64,000 bases of DNA. Source: Takakia lepidozioides. Lineage: Eukaryota > Streptophyta > Takakiopsida > Takakiales > Takakiaceae. The number at the start of each line of letters is the position of its first letter. The stretch's first letter is position 1. Shown here piece after piece: positions 33,501 to 44,421 of the stretch. A program made the position numbers and the translations under genes. The DNA lies in assembly GCA_030704615.1 (NCBI GenBank), contig CM060731.1, forward strand, positions 55,350,221 to 55,414,220, written 5' to 3'. Below the pieces are notes generated by a model that had not been told where the DNA came from, did no database searches, and worked only from the letters and a program-made list of their open reading frames with translations.

Positions 33501-34197
33501 GATCCCAGCATCAGCAACCTAGGTGCCAAGAATCTACACAACCTCTGAATTACACCAAACGGGATGTTGGGGATTTAGGGGACCCTGCGGGAGGAAACAT
33601 AACCTACGGGACAAACAGCTCCAGTAAGTACAAGAAGACATACCATACAACCCTTGCTACGAAAGCCTTGCAAAAATTTATGGAGTGAAGGCAAGTGGAG
33701 CTTCTGCCTGCCTTCACAAAGTTTGCAAAGCTTTCAATAACCTTGAAAGGATCTGGTGACAACAAACCCTAAGTACTTAAACCTCACTATCAGCAAACTC
33801 AGGCCGCAGAGCCCTAAGAAACTCAGACCGCCACAGGAAAACCTAAATTATCCCGATGACAAAACCCCGATGACAGGGAGAAGGGTTTACCACTGCCTTT
33901 ACTTGTGTCTGTTGTTGAAGGAGCATCAACCTGCTTAAAGGTATAGTCTCCTGGGTCCAAGGGATCGCTCCCAAGCAGCAGAACTCCCTCTTGATTAAAC
34001 AAATCCCCATATTGATTTGCATTGTCATCGGGTGTCTAGAGGGCAAGTATGAAAATAAAGTAACCCCACCTTCAAAGGGAGATCGTTAACCGCGCGTCAC
34101 TACCCTAACACTAGTCATAGCTAAGAAACAAACTAATCATGAAGAATTGTCCCTTTTCTTTCCACTATTGTTCTATTGTTGTTCTATCTTGAATCTT
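30527..34197 (-). repeat. inverted duplication A (with kinase gene 1)
   Basis: Reverse-complement match to 50505-54663, covering the kinase effector exon, its 3' flank and part of the intron (compare 34040-34190 with 50530-50690). The two copies differ by base changes, small indels and rearranged intron blocks, so the duplication is not brand new. Confidence 0.85.
31476..32863 (-). pseudogene. CR-type kinase gene 1, effector exon
   Basis: The exon starts after the acceptor TGTGTCCACCAG at 32864 and ends with TGA at 31476, about 461 codons. The C-terminal half is a protein-kinase-like domain: catalytic loop VNLVHRDIRLPN (about 31790), then MLIDLET where canonical kinases have DFG, and the later DWSKAM and QSDLYQLGVLL blocks. 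HRDIR with an Asp-Leu-Glu metal site is typical of kinases linked to Crinkler/RHS (CR) proteins and FunK1-like kinases. The N-terminal half (LRVQRELPPQALDLIMEAND) is not recognised. One in-frame TGA at 32663-32661 interrupts it; copy 2 has TCA there, so this is a single nonsense change. A header exon fits at 37083-36816, joined through a phase-1 intron. CR proteins are thought to act inside cells in conflict between organisms or with selfish elements. Confidence 0.7.
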
Positions 34198-34264
34198 TGG
34201 CATTCCGTCCTTAAGCTCCCGACGAGATGAATTCAAGGTCAGATGGTGGGGTCAGCTGCAACAT

Positions 34265-35020
34265 ATGCCCAACACCAGATATCCTAAGTTAATCGACTCT
34301 ATATCTTGGAAACAGGACCGCCCTGTCAAACAGGCTAAGTCCTGGCAGAAGAGAGTAGAAGAGATTCTCAAGGACCTGGACCTGGAGCCGCAAGTCTTGA
34401 CCCTGCTGGATAAATCTGACTTAGAGGCTGTAGTGTCCAAAGCCATGTCTTTTGCCATGAGATTGTCTGATGAAAATGAAGTTAGGCAGAAAACTTCCCT
34501 GAACCTGTTTCCAGTCAGTGACATGGGGGAGGACATCTTGGATGACCTCAAGGGTCTACCCACTCTCGGCACTAGACTGAAATTTAAACTCAGGGCAGGA
34601 AGCCTACCTTTGAACAGCAAACAGAAGCAGAGAGGAAAGAGAGAGTGCAATTGCCCGTTGTGTGGGCAATCTGAAGACAGTATTCATTTTTTGATACACT
34701 GTCCAGGGTTCTCTCACCAAAGAGACGCTCTCTTCAAATCTATCAAGGGAATTGTGCCTGTACCCCTGTTTACCAACTTTGAAAGTCTCGAGGCTGAGCC
34801 GAAAGCCCAGGCCCTGCTGAGGCCTAGTTTTTGGGCAAATCACACACAGCAGATTGATGCTTGTGTGAAGGGATTTCTAGAGGATATCTGGAAAACCCGG
34901 ATTAATTCTATATATCAAGGTAAGTCTTACTACCAACGTCAGCCCCTGACAGAGGTAGGTTCTATCCCTTTTGTTCCCGCTCAAACTGGGCGCGGGGTCA
35001 ATGTCCACAAGGCTACGTAA
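34265..35020 (+). pseudogene. LINE reverse transcriptase C-terminal fragment
   Basis: A 251-codon open frame with the layout of the end of a non-LTR RT protein: LKFKLRAGSLPLNSKQKQRG followed by the Cys/His pattern CNCPLCGQSEDSIHFLIHCP and HQRDALF. That C-terminal knuckle after the RT is common in LINE elements. No RT catalytic box or endonuclease is present in this piece, so it is a 3' fragment. It lies inside the proposed intron of kinase gene 1, on the opposite strand. Related LINE pieces from another part of the protein occur at 41530-41915 and 57110-57470. Confidence 0.7.
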
Positions 35021-35026
35021 GTCACC

Positions 35027-36480
35027 AACAACCACATTCTGTCATCGACCAATTAACGGCTCAAAACATGCGCACAATTTCGGCTAGAGCTTTCTATCCT
35101 CTGAAGATGGTACTCAAGAAATCGTAAAGGTTTGAACAACACTACTGATTCGCAGGTCACATGCATCAAAGTACTGACGCTACCAAGAAGCTGCTTGTAA
35201 TGCTAAAAATATGCAAATATCTCAAGATACTAGATTCAGTTTGAAATACCCTGTCCTAACAAACAACCGTGTCTTTCAAAGGACCCCCCTCATATTTTAC
35301 TTGTTAACATGGATCTATCGAATGAATAAACTGCATGTATCAACCGTACACAGGATCACACAGGGGATTGGGAGAAGCTGTTGAAACCCTGAGTGCACAA
35401 CACAGCCAAGAAACCAAAAAAATTGCAAACACTTGACTCCAAGCTACGCATTGAACGAATCACAAATCAGCAACTGCAGCAGGTTCAACAGTCAACTGCC
35501 CAATTGTCTTGCGAGAATTCAAATGTGCCTGCCCATCATCAGAATTGCAGACATAAAAACAAACGGGCTCAGACTGCCCTAGGCAACCCATCGACATTCA
35601 CCAGACTCTCTCCATGACGCACTATCTGACACCCTAGCTAATGGGTGAACTCTGTCACAGAAGGTTCTGCAGCCAAGGCGGTTTTGGTTAACTCACATAA
35701 GTCACCAACAACCACATTCTGTCATCGACCAATTAACAGCTCAAAACATGCGCACAATTTCGGCTAGAGCTTTCTATCTTCTGAAGATGGTACTCAAGAA
35801 ATCGTAAAGGTTTGAACAACACTACTGATTCGCAGGTCACATGCATCAAAGTACTGAAGAGAGAACAGAAACTCATTCTTCACACATTGGTAGCAAACCC
35901 TACAAACTTACACTCACCAGACTCCCTCCTTGACACACTATCTGACACCCTAAACCATCAACCATGGTTTCCATAACCAACAATCCCACAAAGAAAGTAG
36001 CCTGCGAAGACAGACACAACACCGTTCAACCAAGAAGCAAGAGACGTAACAAAAATCAGATGAAGATTTGAAACCCTAACCCTGTACATACTCTTGGGAT
36101 GCCATTGAGCCCGTCCAAAACTGTTGCGGTTATGGTTATGGATGCAAAAAATCCAAGAGAGCTCCAGAGACACAAAGGAAGACTCCCTCTCCCTCACAAT
36201 AAAAATAGAAGTGGATGCGAGGACGGCAATCACTCACAAGTGAACTACCAAAATGACGGTTTAGAGTTAGGGTTTCAGGCCACACAACACTTTAAACCTG
36301 CCATCATCTGCCGCAATCTGACCGACCACTGCGCTTCAAGAGATTCAGAAGGGCTTGCCCTCTGACCTTGCACGAAAAGTGCCCACAAAGGTTCACGGCC
36401 AGACATTTCCAAGAAGCAGTGCAATGCAGCAAGCTCAACAAAATGGCAACTCAAAACCATAGAACATGATCCGGCAACTT
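35027..36480 (-). repeat. intron repeat block B, copy 1
   Basis: Reverse-complement match to 39860-41240 and to 55290-56560. It contains a shorter internal duplication (about 35027-35160 and 35697-35845, both with ACATGCGCACAATTTCGGC). The frame encoding MSGREPLWALFV and the one starting MPLSPSKT are preserved in all copies, which could be chance or an old coding part. It lies within the proposed CR introns. Confidence 0.85.
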
Positions 36481-36815
36481 TTTCTTCAGCCATTCTCTGA
36501 GGGTAGGAGGCGCTGCCCGCAGCAATCTATCAACCAACAAAATGACTAGGAATATAAATTGGACGCTGCCATACGCTGGCTCTTATCAGACTGCTCGACA
36601 GCTCTATGAGCAGCCTGATTAGCATCGTTCTAGAAAATACATTCTAGAGAATTACCCTGGGTGATGCCTACCTGCAGGATATTTCAGGGAAAGGAAACAA
36701 AGAGAACTCATTCATTCATCAGGAGTAACTACAGATAACCAGATAAGGAAAAACTTAAGTAATCTGCTGTAGAGCCATACATACGAGAAAGAAGTACAGA
36801 TAGAGGCAAACATAC

Positions 36816-37083
36816 TTGCAGGTGGTTCTGAAAGAACATCGGAATGACCATCAACGGCAATGACTGCATTGGCGTCCAGATTTAAGGTCTGTTGAATCTT
36901 CGTCCAGGTGAGGGTCGTGACACCATCTGTATCCACGGGAATAAGAACCCCTTGAAGAGTTATAGTGCCTGACTTCAAACCCAGGCGTTTGCCTAGCGTT
37001 ATGAGACTGATTCTGCCATCTTCTTCGCTCAACATAGAGACTGGAGCCTCCACTCCCTTCTGAAACTTGATGATGGGGACCAT
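36816..37083 (-). CDS. CR-type header exon of kinase gene 1
   Basis: ATG at 37083 opens MVPIIKFQKGVEAPVSM and the frame runs 89 codons plus one base to the donor GCAA|GTATGTTTG at 36816. The predicted peptide has beta-rich spacing (GRISLITLGKRLGL, TITLQGVLIP, AVIAVDG), which is compatible with the small ubiquitin-like or other header domains that precede effectors in Crinkler-type proteins. I could not match it to a named header. The donor resembles that of the nuclease gene header (39775), and both leave phase 1, matching the effector exon acceptors. If unspliced, the frame would run to 36712. Confidence 0.5.
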
Positions 37084-38125
37084 AGCTGCCACTTCTCAGA
37101 ACCGATCAGCAGTGCAGAAGCTGTCCTGGAGAGCTGCAAACACCTCCAAAAATGCAGCATTACTTCCTTGATCAATCAAGATTTCAAATGCAATGAAATG
37201 GTACTTTATAACGTCCGCAGAAAGCCACAAAGGAGAGACAACATACAATTTGCAAGAAAAGCATGAGGATCAAAAATTGAAACTAACCTCAATTCTCCAG
37301 GAATGCCGTCAGCATAAACAGGCGGGGGTGGTGCCGTATATCCACTCTGATACGGCTGCCACAATCATTTAAGAGAGAAATAAGGATTCAAGACCTGTCA
37401 CATGTTAGTACAGGTACTATGATTACAGATTCGCTGTTAGCCTGCAATTTTTCTCAAGCTAGCGTGAGAATAATTATTGGTCTTTGCAAAAGCAGTTCAA
37501 GTAGATTCACAACAGATGGGGCGAGAGGAAGCACATGACTAGTGGTCCCCGTCTCAGAAGAAGTTCAGCGGTTTCCGTAACGTGAATCCTCTCACACAAG
37601 AGAAAAATAGCTGTCACACCCGAGATTTGCAGAGAAAGGCAAGCAGGAGATTGCTCCGATGCCGGCAAGAGAAAGATGCAGGACGGGGCTCGGAAAGAGA
37701 GAAGCGCAGAGCAGCAGACCTCCACAACACTGCCTGCAAGTAGCAGAGATTCAAGAAACAAGTAGTGCAGCAAGGAAAGCGGACGCGAACTGGGCAAGAG
37801 TGTTTTATTTCCCCACAGGCATTTTATTTTATTGTTTCATAAATGGCAGTTTCTTTTTTTTTTTTTTTTTTTTTTTATGAACAGGGGACAGAGGCCCTGG
37901 TGAAATTTATTCGAAAAGTAATCCAAAAATGGTGTGCCTACAATAATTTGGCTTTACAAGTGTTTAAAGCTGTCTACAGAGTGCATATTAGATAATTTGA
38001 GAAAATGCAATTTAAGCCAATGGTCGATTGACAACTTATACTAGAATTGTCTTTATAAATGAAAAGGTTGAGCAAAATTCTATGCTCCACTATTGTCACT
38101 TCCACTCTAGGTATCTTCCAGTGTT

Positions 38126-38345
38126 GTGCGGGTATATTGATTTCAATATACCCTTAGGGTATAAGTAAACTATTTTTGTCAAATCATTCACACTCCGGGT
38201 ATGGATAAATCGAAATCTCAAAAACTTATTTACCCTCCGGCTATGGATAAATTAACTTTTCAGATTTCTATATAACTCCGGGTATGGATATATATGCCAA
38301 AATATACCATGAGGGTATGAATAGTTTCCGGGTATGGATAGTTAT
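38126..38345. repeat. cluster of CCGGGTATGGATA motifs
   Basis: At least four copies of CCGGGTATGGATA or one-base variants occur at about 38197, 38238, 38279 and 38330, roughly 40-50 bases apart in very AT-rich DNA. A related GGGTATATTG with the inverse AATATACCC lies at 38138-38156. Confidence 0.7.
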
Positions 38346-38518
38346 TTCAATTAATATATAATTTAATGGTTTTATGGAATATATGATGTTCTTCAATATG
38401 TACAAAACACAAAAAACACAATTTAGGGTAAAAGAGAAAATTGATAAGATATTGCATAATATTTTGATGTTAATTTCCAATGCAAGATGGAGGAGGTTTG
38501 AGATTAAAAAAAAGCACA

Positions 38519-38715
38519 TTGGCTGGTAGCTCAGCTAGTAACGCGCTGCCCTGGCCCGTGTGTGGGATTGTTCGTGACGGTATGTCTGGGCGTTGATCGT
38601 CCTGTAGGTCTCATGGCCCATAAATGAAAGGGGGTTAATCTTTCCCCCTCCTCAAGGGCCTGAATTGTGGGTTGTAGCTCCCAGTTTCCTGAAAAGAAAA
38701 CCAAAAAAAAAATCC
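38519..38715 (+). mobile_element. tRNA-derived SINE, copy 1
   Basis: An A-box-like start (TGGTAGCTCAGCTAGT) is followed by a weak B-box-like region and a body that shares AAGGG-CCTGA-TTGTG and TGTAGCTCCC with the copy at 45066. It ends in an A-rich tail. RNA polymerase III transcription would be expected from the boxes. A partial repeat of the tail follows at 38718. Confidence 0.6.
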
Positions 38716-39567
38716 CCCCTCAAGGACCTAAATTGTGGGCAGGTTTCCTTATATATATATATATAGGCGAGATCTGAAGAGGTATTGTTTGGGTTATATG
38801 ACATTTTAGGAATGATATATATGTAGCATTTGTTTTAGTTGTGATTGGACACATCCATTCAGTTTTCATCCCTGTGAATCCATGGACGTCATCTATCTCC
38901 TCGTAAGTCCATGGGACTGTCAATGGATGTATGAACCCAAGTACTTGGATGTATAATAAAGTTTTGCACGTAGTAGATGAATGTATCTAGATTGGGGTGC
39001 CTTAGTGAGGGTTCACGGTGCTCGGCCAGCTCCTGTGACATGGCCCAACTGAGATGCCATTTGCGGTTTTGCCACGGTTTTGCCAATTTGCATGCTGCAC
39101 TGTCTTGCGACAAGCTTAGGCTAAAGCAGAGCGGTTAGCTTAAATTAAACATGGCGCTTGGGGCTGGCTAAACCTATCGTGGAGACTCATATTGCATCCG
39201 CGCTACTGCCTTTTGTGAACACTAGTGGCAAGAGATGTGGATATGGAAGCGATGCGTTTTATAGAGTTCTGGACTAGCGACCGTTTCCACGTTCGCTCGT
39301 CTCTGCTCTTAATCAAAGGCCAGTCACACTGCTATTGCAATCTACACCACATAATTCTCTTTTTTGTTACTAAGCTAGAAATCAGTCTATATGGCCATGG
39401 CGTCTCTCTGTCTTCTTCGAGTCCACTGACACGCTCCACTTATTCTCTTGGTCATGCACCGGTTGAGCTTTACAACCTCAGATTCGACGGCTGTGGGCGA
39501 TTTAGGGTTTCGGGGTTTGACTTCATCGGTGGCTCTCCCGGGGCCTTCATCGGTCAGCCTGGACAAT

Positions 39568-39775
39568 ATGGCGCAGGTTGGCTGGAGGGACAAACTCTGG
39601 ACTCTGCCTGGACTTGCTGAGGAGGAAATGGGCGTTATACTTGCGGGTCTTATTAGCTTTCAGCGTGAGGGTGGGGACCCAGAGGATTACTTCCCCCGAC
39701 TTGGGACAGAAGGTGGGATTGTCGCAGGCCTGAAGCAGGCATTCCTACGAGCTCCTGCTCCTGCTCCTGCTCCTG
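39568..39775 (+). CDS. CR-type header exon of the nuclease gene
   Basis: ATG at 39568 opens MAQVGWRDKLWTLPGLAEEE, 69 codons plus one base, to the donor CTCCTG|GTATGTTTC at 39775. The peptide looks helical and acidic and ends in an Ala-Pro linker (RAPAPAPAPG), a plausible hinge before the effector part. It is not similar to the header of kinase gene 1, as expected if headers are swapped. In-frame sequence is open further upstream to 39448, so the start could be earlier (ATG at 39454). Phase 1 matches the acceptor at 42136. Confidence 0.55.
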
Positions 39776-39859
39776 GTATGTTTCACTCTTTGCCGCTTTA
39801 TTGGATAGATGTCTTTTGATCCATTCTTATTCACGGTTGCTTATTATTTGTATGTGGAA

Positions 39860-41240
39860 TTCTGGTTGCCGACACACTCGTTTTGGAGTAAGGGTTTTCA
39901 CAAGGATTATATGGCTTGAACTGCTTCTTGGAAATGTCTGGCCGTGAACCTTTGTGGGCACTTTTCGTGCAAGGTCAGAGGGCAAGCGCTTCTGAATCTC
40001 TTGAAGCGCAGTGGTCGGTCAGATTGCGGCAGATGATGGCAGGTTTAAAGTGTTGGGTGGCCTGAAGCCCTAACTCTAAACCGTCATTTTGGTAGTTCAC
40101 TTGTGAGTGATTGCCGTCCTCGCATCCACTTCTATTTTTATTGTGAGGGAGAGGGAGTCTTCCTTTGTGTCTCTGGAGCTCTCTTGGATTTTTTGCATCC
40201 ATAACCATAACCGCAACAGTTTTGGACGGGCTCAATGGCATCCCAAGAGTATGTACAGGGTTAGGGTTTCAAATCTTCATCTGATTTTTGTTACGTCTCT
40301 TGCTTCTTGGTTGAACGGTGTTGTGTCTGCGCTACTTTCTTTGTGGGATTGTTGGTTATGGAAACCATGGTTGATGGTTTAGGGTGTCAGATAGTGCGTC
40401 AAGGAGGGAGTCTGGTGAGTGTAAGTTTGTAGGGTTTGCTACCAATGTGTGAAGAATGAGTTTCTGTTCTCTCTTCAGTACTTTGATGCATGTGACCTGC
40501 GAATCAGTAGTGTTGTTCAAACCTTTACGATTTCTTGAGTACCATCTTCAGAAGATAGAAAGCTCTAGCCGAAATTGTGCGCATGTTTTGAGCTGGTAAT
40601 TGGTCGATGACAGAATGTGGTTGTTGGTGACTTATGTGAGTTAACCAAAACCGCCTTGGCTGCAGAACCTTCTGTGACAGAGTTCACCCATTAGCTAGGG
40701 TGTCAGATAGTGCGTCATGGAGAGAGTCTGGTGAATGTCGATGGGTTGCCTAGGGCAGTCTGAGCCCGTTTGTTTTTATGTCTGCAATTCTGATGATGGG
40801 CAGGCACATTTGAATTCTCGCAAGACAATTGGGCAGTTGATTGTTGAACCTGCTGCAGTTGCTGATTTGTTCAATGATTCGTTCAATGCGTAGCTTGGAG
40901 TCAAGTGTTTGCAATTTTTTTGGTTTCTTGGCTGCGTTGTGCACTCAGGGTTTCAACAGCTTCTCCCAATCCCGTGTGTGATCCTGTGTACGGTTGATAC
41001 ATGCAGTTTATTCATTCGATAGATCCATGTTAACAAGTAAAATATGAGGGGGTCCTTTGAAAGACACAGTTGTTTGTTAGGACAGGGTATTTCAAACTGA
41101 ATCTAGTATCTTGAGATATTTGCATATTTTTAGCATTACAAGCAGCTTCTTGGTAGCGTTTATGGTTTGTTTTTTTTTCGTTATGTTTTTTGCTTTGAAC
41201 CCTCTGAAGCTGCTGGTATGTTATCAATAGTACAGTGATT
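39860..41240 (+). repeat. intron repeat block B, copy 2
   Basis: Matches 35027-36480 in reverse and 55290-56560 in direct orientation. Copies 1 and 2 form a large palindrome with a spacer of about 3.4 kb that holds the two header exons. Confidence 0.85.
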
Positions 41241-41471
41241 GCTGTCCTTACACCCTCTTCTATTTTTATTCCAAGTCGTTTTGTTGGTTGATACTTGTGG
41301 TTTATTCTTTTGTAGCACCCCCAGCAGGTAACAGGGTTTGCACTTGAAGGTTTCCAGACCTAAAGGACTATTATTTTCTTAAGGTGGGTCAGATTGCGGC
41401 AGATGAGGGCAGGTGTAAAGTGTTCTGCGTTCTTGTCTTCTTTTCTCTTCGGTGTGTTACGTTTTCCCAGT

Positions 41472-41915
41472 CTATATACATTGTCTATCACTGTTGTGGT
41501 TCTTGCCAAGATCCAGGTAGGGTACATGTATTGGTTGTGCAATTGTTGGTCTTATGATGATTGGCTGTAAGGCCAACCATAATCTTTTGTCATTACGACC
41601 ATGGTGGGTTAAGTTTATGTCACTGTACAACTTCTCCCAGTAAAGCCTCTTCTGATCCCTTACAAGCTGATTGACCTCTTTACGCAGTTGGTAGTATCTA
41701 GACCAGAGCATTTTTTCATCTTTGATATTACAGCAGTCCTTATAGAGCGCCTGCCTCTCAGCAATCTTGAGCTTGACCTCATGGGTCCACCAATTTACTG
41801 CTCTACCACAGATAATTAGTTTCCTTCCATGACTCTATTAGCAGCAGAAGTGGCGAAGCTCTCCCAAGAATCTACAGCACCTTCTACCTCCCTCCTTGTA
41901 TCACCATGGGCAAGA
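41472..41915 (-). pseudogene. LINE fragment between endonuclease and RT
   Basis: On the minus strand, broken frames give IICGRAVNWWTHEVKLKI, ERQALYKD, YQLRKEVNQLVRDQKRLYWE and NDKRLWLAL. This is the linker region that precedes the RT domain in non-LTR elements. A frameshift near 41820 separates the parts. A close copy is at 57110-57470. Confidence 0.65.
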
Positions 41916-42136
41916 GGAGAGATCTTGAAGTGACTGTGTAAAGTGTGGGAGGGCCTCTTTCAAGGCCAGGACATACTCTGTGATGGGTGGAGTCTGACAT
42001 ATATGCAGTGGGAGAGAGATTTGGTTTAGGGTTACAGGATGCTGCCATACAACAGCAGTTTCATCAGTAATTCCATGGTAAGAGTTTGGATGAATGCAGA
42101 TCTTTTGAAATTTGACAAAATCTGACATATTTGCAG

Positions 42137-44421
42137 GGGGAGAGAGATCTGCGAAGAGATTGAAAACCTCTGGAAACGGGTTTTCAGGTAGAGCTACTCT
42201 GTTACTTGGCCTTCCCTTCCATGTTCCCCTTCTCTTTGCATTTTCTTTGGTCATAGGCTTTGTTGGTGTATCTTTTGTATTGTTCAATTATTTGCAAGAT
42301 AGGATGCTCTTATTTTTCTTCAGATACATGGATCTGTCAGGAGTGACGGAAAGTGTGTGGGTTTTGCTTACAGAATCAGTGAAGGTGGTTATGCAAGAAT
42401 GGAAATTGAAATTTTCTGAGTTTTTGGACACGTTCAAAAAGATGGGGTGCAATTTGTCTATACAGAACGGTGTGCCATTCGACCACCGTGGTTATCCAAG
42501 CATTTTACTGGATAAATTAACTGCTCGTTGGACTGAAGATGTTGGTGATTTGTGGGAACGAGCGAATGATGGCTCGACTGGTGTTGTGCCAGTTGTTGGA
42601 GTGAGTGGGAGTGGGAAAACTCGGTTTCTTTACGAGCTGCTTGCAGAGAAGTGGGGTTTTTTTTGGACAGCTAAAACCAAAGGAAACGGTGGGTCAGATG
42701 ATGTCGCCTCTGTGAGTTCTCACGAGATAGAGGTCGATAAGGCAATGAATCACAGGAATGTGATGAAACGTATGAGGTGTGCCATTCTTTCAAGGTTGTT
42801 AATCTTGGAATTTTGTCACCAAGAAATTCCTGATTTGAGTCCTCTGCAATGGCTCATGCTCCAGGTGCAATTCCGTGCTTTCCTTGGTGCAGATCGTAAC
42901 GATCTATATGATGTGCTTACTCGGGAACTTTTTGATGTGGTTACTTCCCTGGAAGATTCAGAGGGGCTAAATGCTAGGATAAAAAAACTGTGGACGGATT
43001 TAGAGGGGAAGGTTGGCACTTTCACTGTAGTTCTGGATGAAGCGCAGGTGTTGGGAAGGACAAATGTAAATGACTACAAATCCCCCGAGACGAAAGAGCT
43101 AAGGTCCATTTTTTCTCCGTTGATCAAAGCCCTAGTGCGGCCATCTACATCGTTGCCAAAGCAGAAAGTATTTGTTGCTGGTACAGGTGTCAGCTTTTTG
43201 AAGCTGGAAGCGGACATAGGTTCGCTGATTGCAAAAGAAGGGGGTGGTGGCCTGGTTCAATTTTCTTCTGCTCCATTTTCTTCATGGACAGATGTGCGTC
43301 AGGTTCTGAAATTCTGCAGCGAGTACCTGAAGCTAGAGGATGATCATATGGAGGACAATGCCCAGTATCTGCTGGAAAAGTTCAGAGGCCGTCGAAGGTG
43401 TTTGGTAAGTTGTGTCGAGCGCCTTCTGAGGAAGGCTGGAGGAAGATGGGATATAACCATAGTAGACAACTATTTCAAGGAGATCACAAGCGACACCAAT
43501 GACAGCACTTCCATTTATTATGCTGTGAGCGCTCTGTGTGGAGCAAAAGGCACATTTGTCCTGAAAGAAGAATCATTGAATGGTGCTTCCTTGGTGCAAA
43601 GAATAGGAACCTCCTTTGCCTATGCAGGGAGGGGAGAACATACCGTTTCAACGGACGGAGATATGACTTTGCTCGAGTGTGGCCTTGGACAGCTACACCA
43701 TTCAACAGGTTCCCAATTCACTTTCTCTATAGTCGAACCGTCAGTCCATCATAGCATCATGAACTACTTGACGAACAACCATTCATTTGAGAAATCACTC
43801 AAAGACTACATGGTTAATTGCAAGGATGATCCCAGTGCAATGGGTAGGGCATGGGAGAAACTTCTCACAGTTCATGTGGCCAAGCTGTTTGACGGCACAA
43901 AATTGTTGGCCGATATGTGCTGTTTCAAGGATGCAACCCTGCCTCCAAAAATCGCAAGGGACAAGCCAACAATTACCGGTGAAGGTGAAGGAGTGTGGAG
44001 GGAGTCATATAGGATCCACACCGTAAGTAAATTTCTTGATGCTGAAGAGAAATCTCGTCCGCCATGCCTCATTTTTGACGACAGATCTGGAGCTGATGTT
44101 CTTTTCGTTGTGAGACTTGGGAATTTGAAGATTCCCGTCTTCTGTCAACTGAAGCTGCGATCTGAGGTGCGGTGGGCTAGAGCAGTGGCAACTACAGATC
44201 CGGAACAGATGTACAAGAATAGTTCCGAGTCCAAAACGAGGGTGCTTGCCGCATGCAAAGATGGTTGCATCAGCTTGGTAGTTGCCTATCCTGCAAAGAA
44301 GCCAGCTAAACTCCAATCTGAATGCCAAGATGATCGTTTAATTGGCTATATTGGACAGGTAGAAGCGGAGGATTTGTTTGACCGTGTGTTATGTGATTTC
44401 TTACGTTCTATCAAGGAGTGA
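42137..44421 (+). CDS. CR-type P-loop NTPase plus PD-(D/E)XK nuclease, effector exon
   Basis: The longest intact gene here, about 760 codons after the acceptor at 42136. A short basic stretch (SAKRLKTSG) at the start may be a nuclear signal. The NTPase has Walker A GVSGSGKT (about 42598) and Walker B FTVVLDEAQVL (about 43020), then VFVAGTGVSF, as in STAND/RHS-type ATPases. The C-terminal domain shows SGADVLFVVR (about 44090) followed by VFCQLKLR (about 44140), the spaced Asp and Gln-X-Lys of restriction-endonuclease-like nucleases. That architecture is the one described for Crinkler-RHS (CR) effectors, proposed to cut DNA in target cells or to act against selfish elements. A hydrophobic stretch encoded at 42188-42298 is probably a 111-bp retained or real intron (see separate entry). 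No stop or frameshift is seen. Confidence 0.8.
42188..42298 (+). other. possible small intron in the nuclease gene
   Basis: GTAGAG follows TTTTCAG at 42187 and an acceptor TTTGCAAG ends at 42298. Its length is 111 bases, so the frame stays open either way. Translated, it would give a strongly hydrophobic stretch (LLLGLPFHVPLLFAFSLVIG) quite unlike the rest, which argues for splicing. A membrane helix is the alternative. Confidence 0.5.

Larger units (their letters stand above)
32864..36815 (-). other. long intron proposed for kinase gene 1
   Basis: Donor GTATGTTTG at 36815 and acceptor CCACCAG at 32864, both phase 1. The intron holds repeat block B (35027-36480), a LINE fragment in antisense (34265-35020) and sequence shared with the other CR introns. 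Splicing is inferred from matching phases and conserved donors; no transcript data are available here. Confidence 0.55.
37093..39567. other. region between the divergent CR genes
   Basis: About 2.5 kb of AT-rich sequence without a convincing gene. It holds a T tract (37853-37876), a cluster of short repeats (38190-38345), a SINE-like sequence (38519-38715) and a TA dinucleotide run (about 38750). Promoters of the two divergent genes should lie near its ends, but no clear core elements stand out. Confidence 0.5.
39776..42136 (+). other. long intron proposed for the nuclease gene
   Basis: Donor GTATGTTTC at 39776 and acceptor CATATTTGCAG at 42136, phase 1 at both sides. It includes repeat block B copy 2 and a LINE fragment. 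Just before the acceptor there is a second, partial copy of the acceptor region (about 41985-42020 resembles 42115-42150), as if a short duplication had occurred. Confidence 0.55.

Noticed and set aside
35958-36365. Conserved frames in repeat block B (MPLSPSKT..., MIAVLAS...) as genes
   Set aside because: Both strands are open and the conservation is that of the whole repeat block, so it does not show coding. Kept only as a repeat feature.
42324-42330. Exon start at the acceptor TTCTTCAG (42323) in the nuclease gene
   Set aside because: The phase does not fit the donor at 42187; the acceptor at 42298 does.
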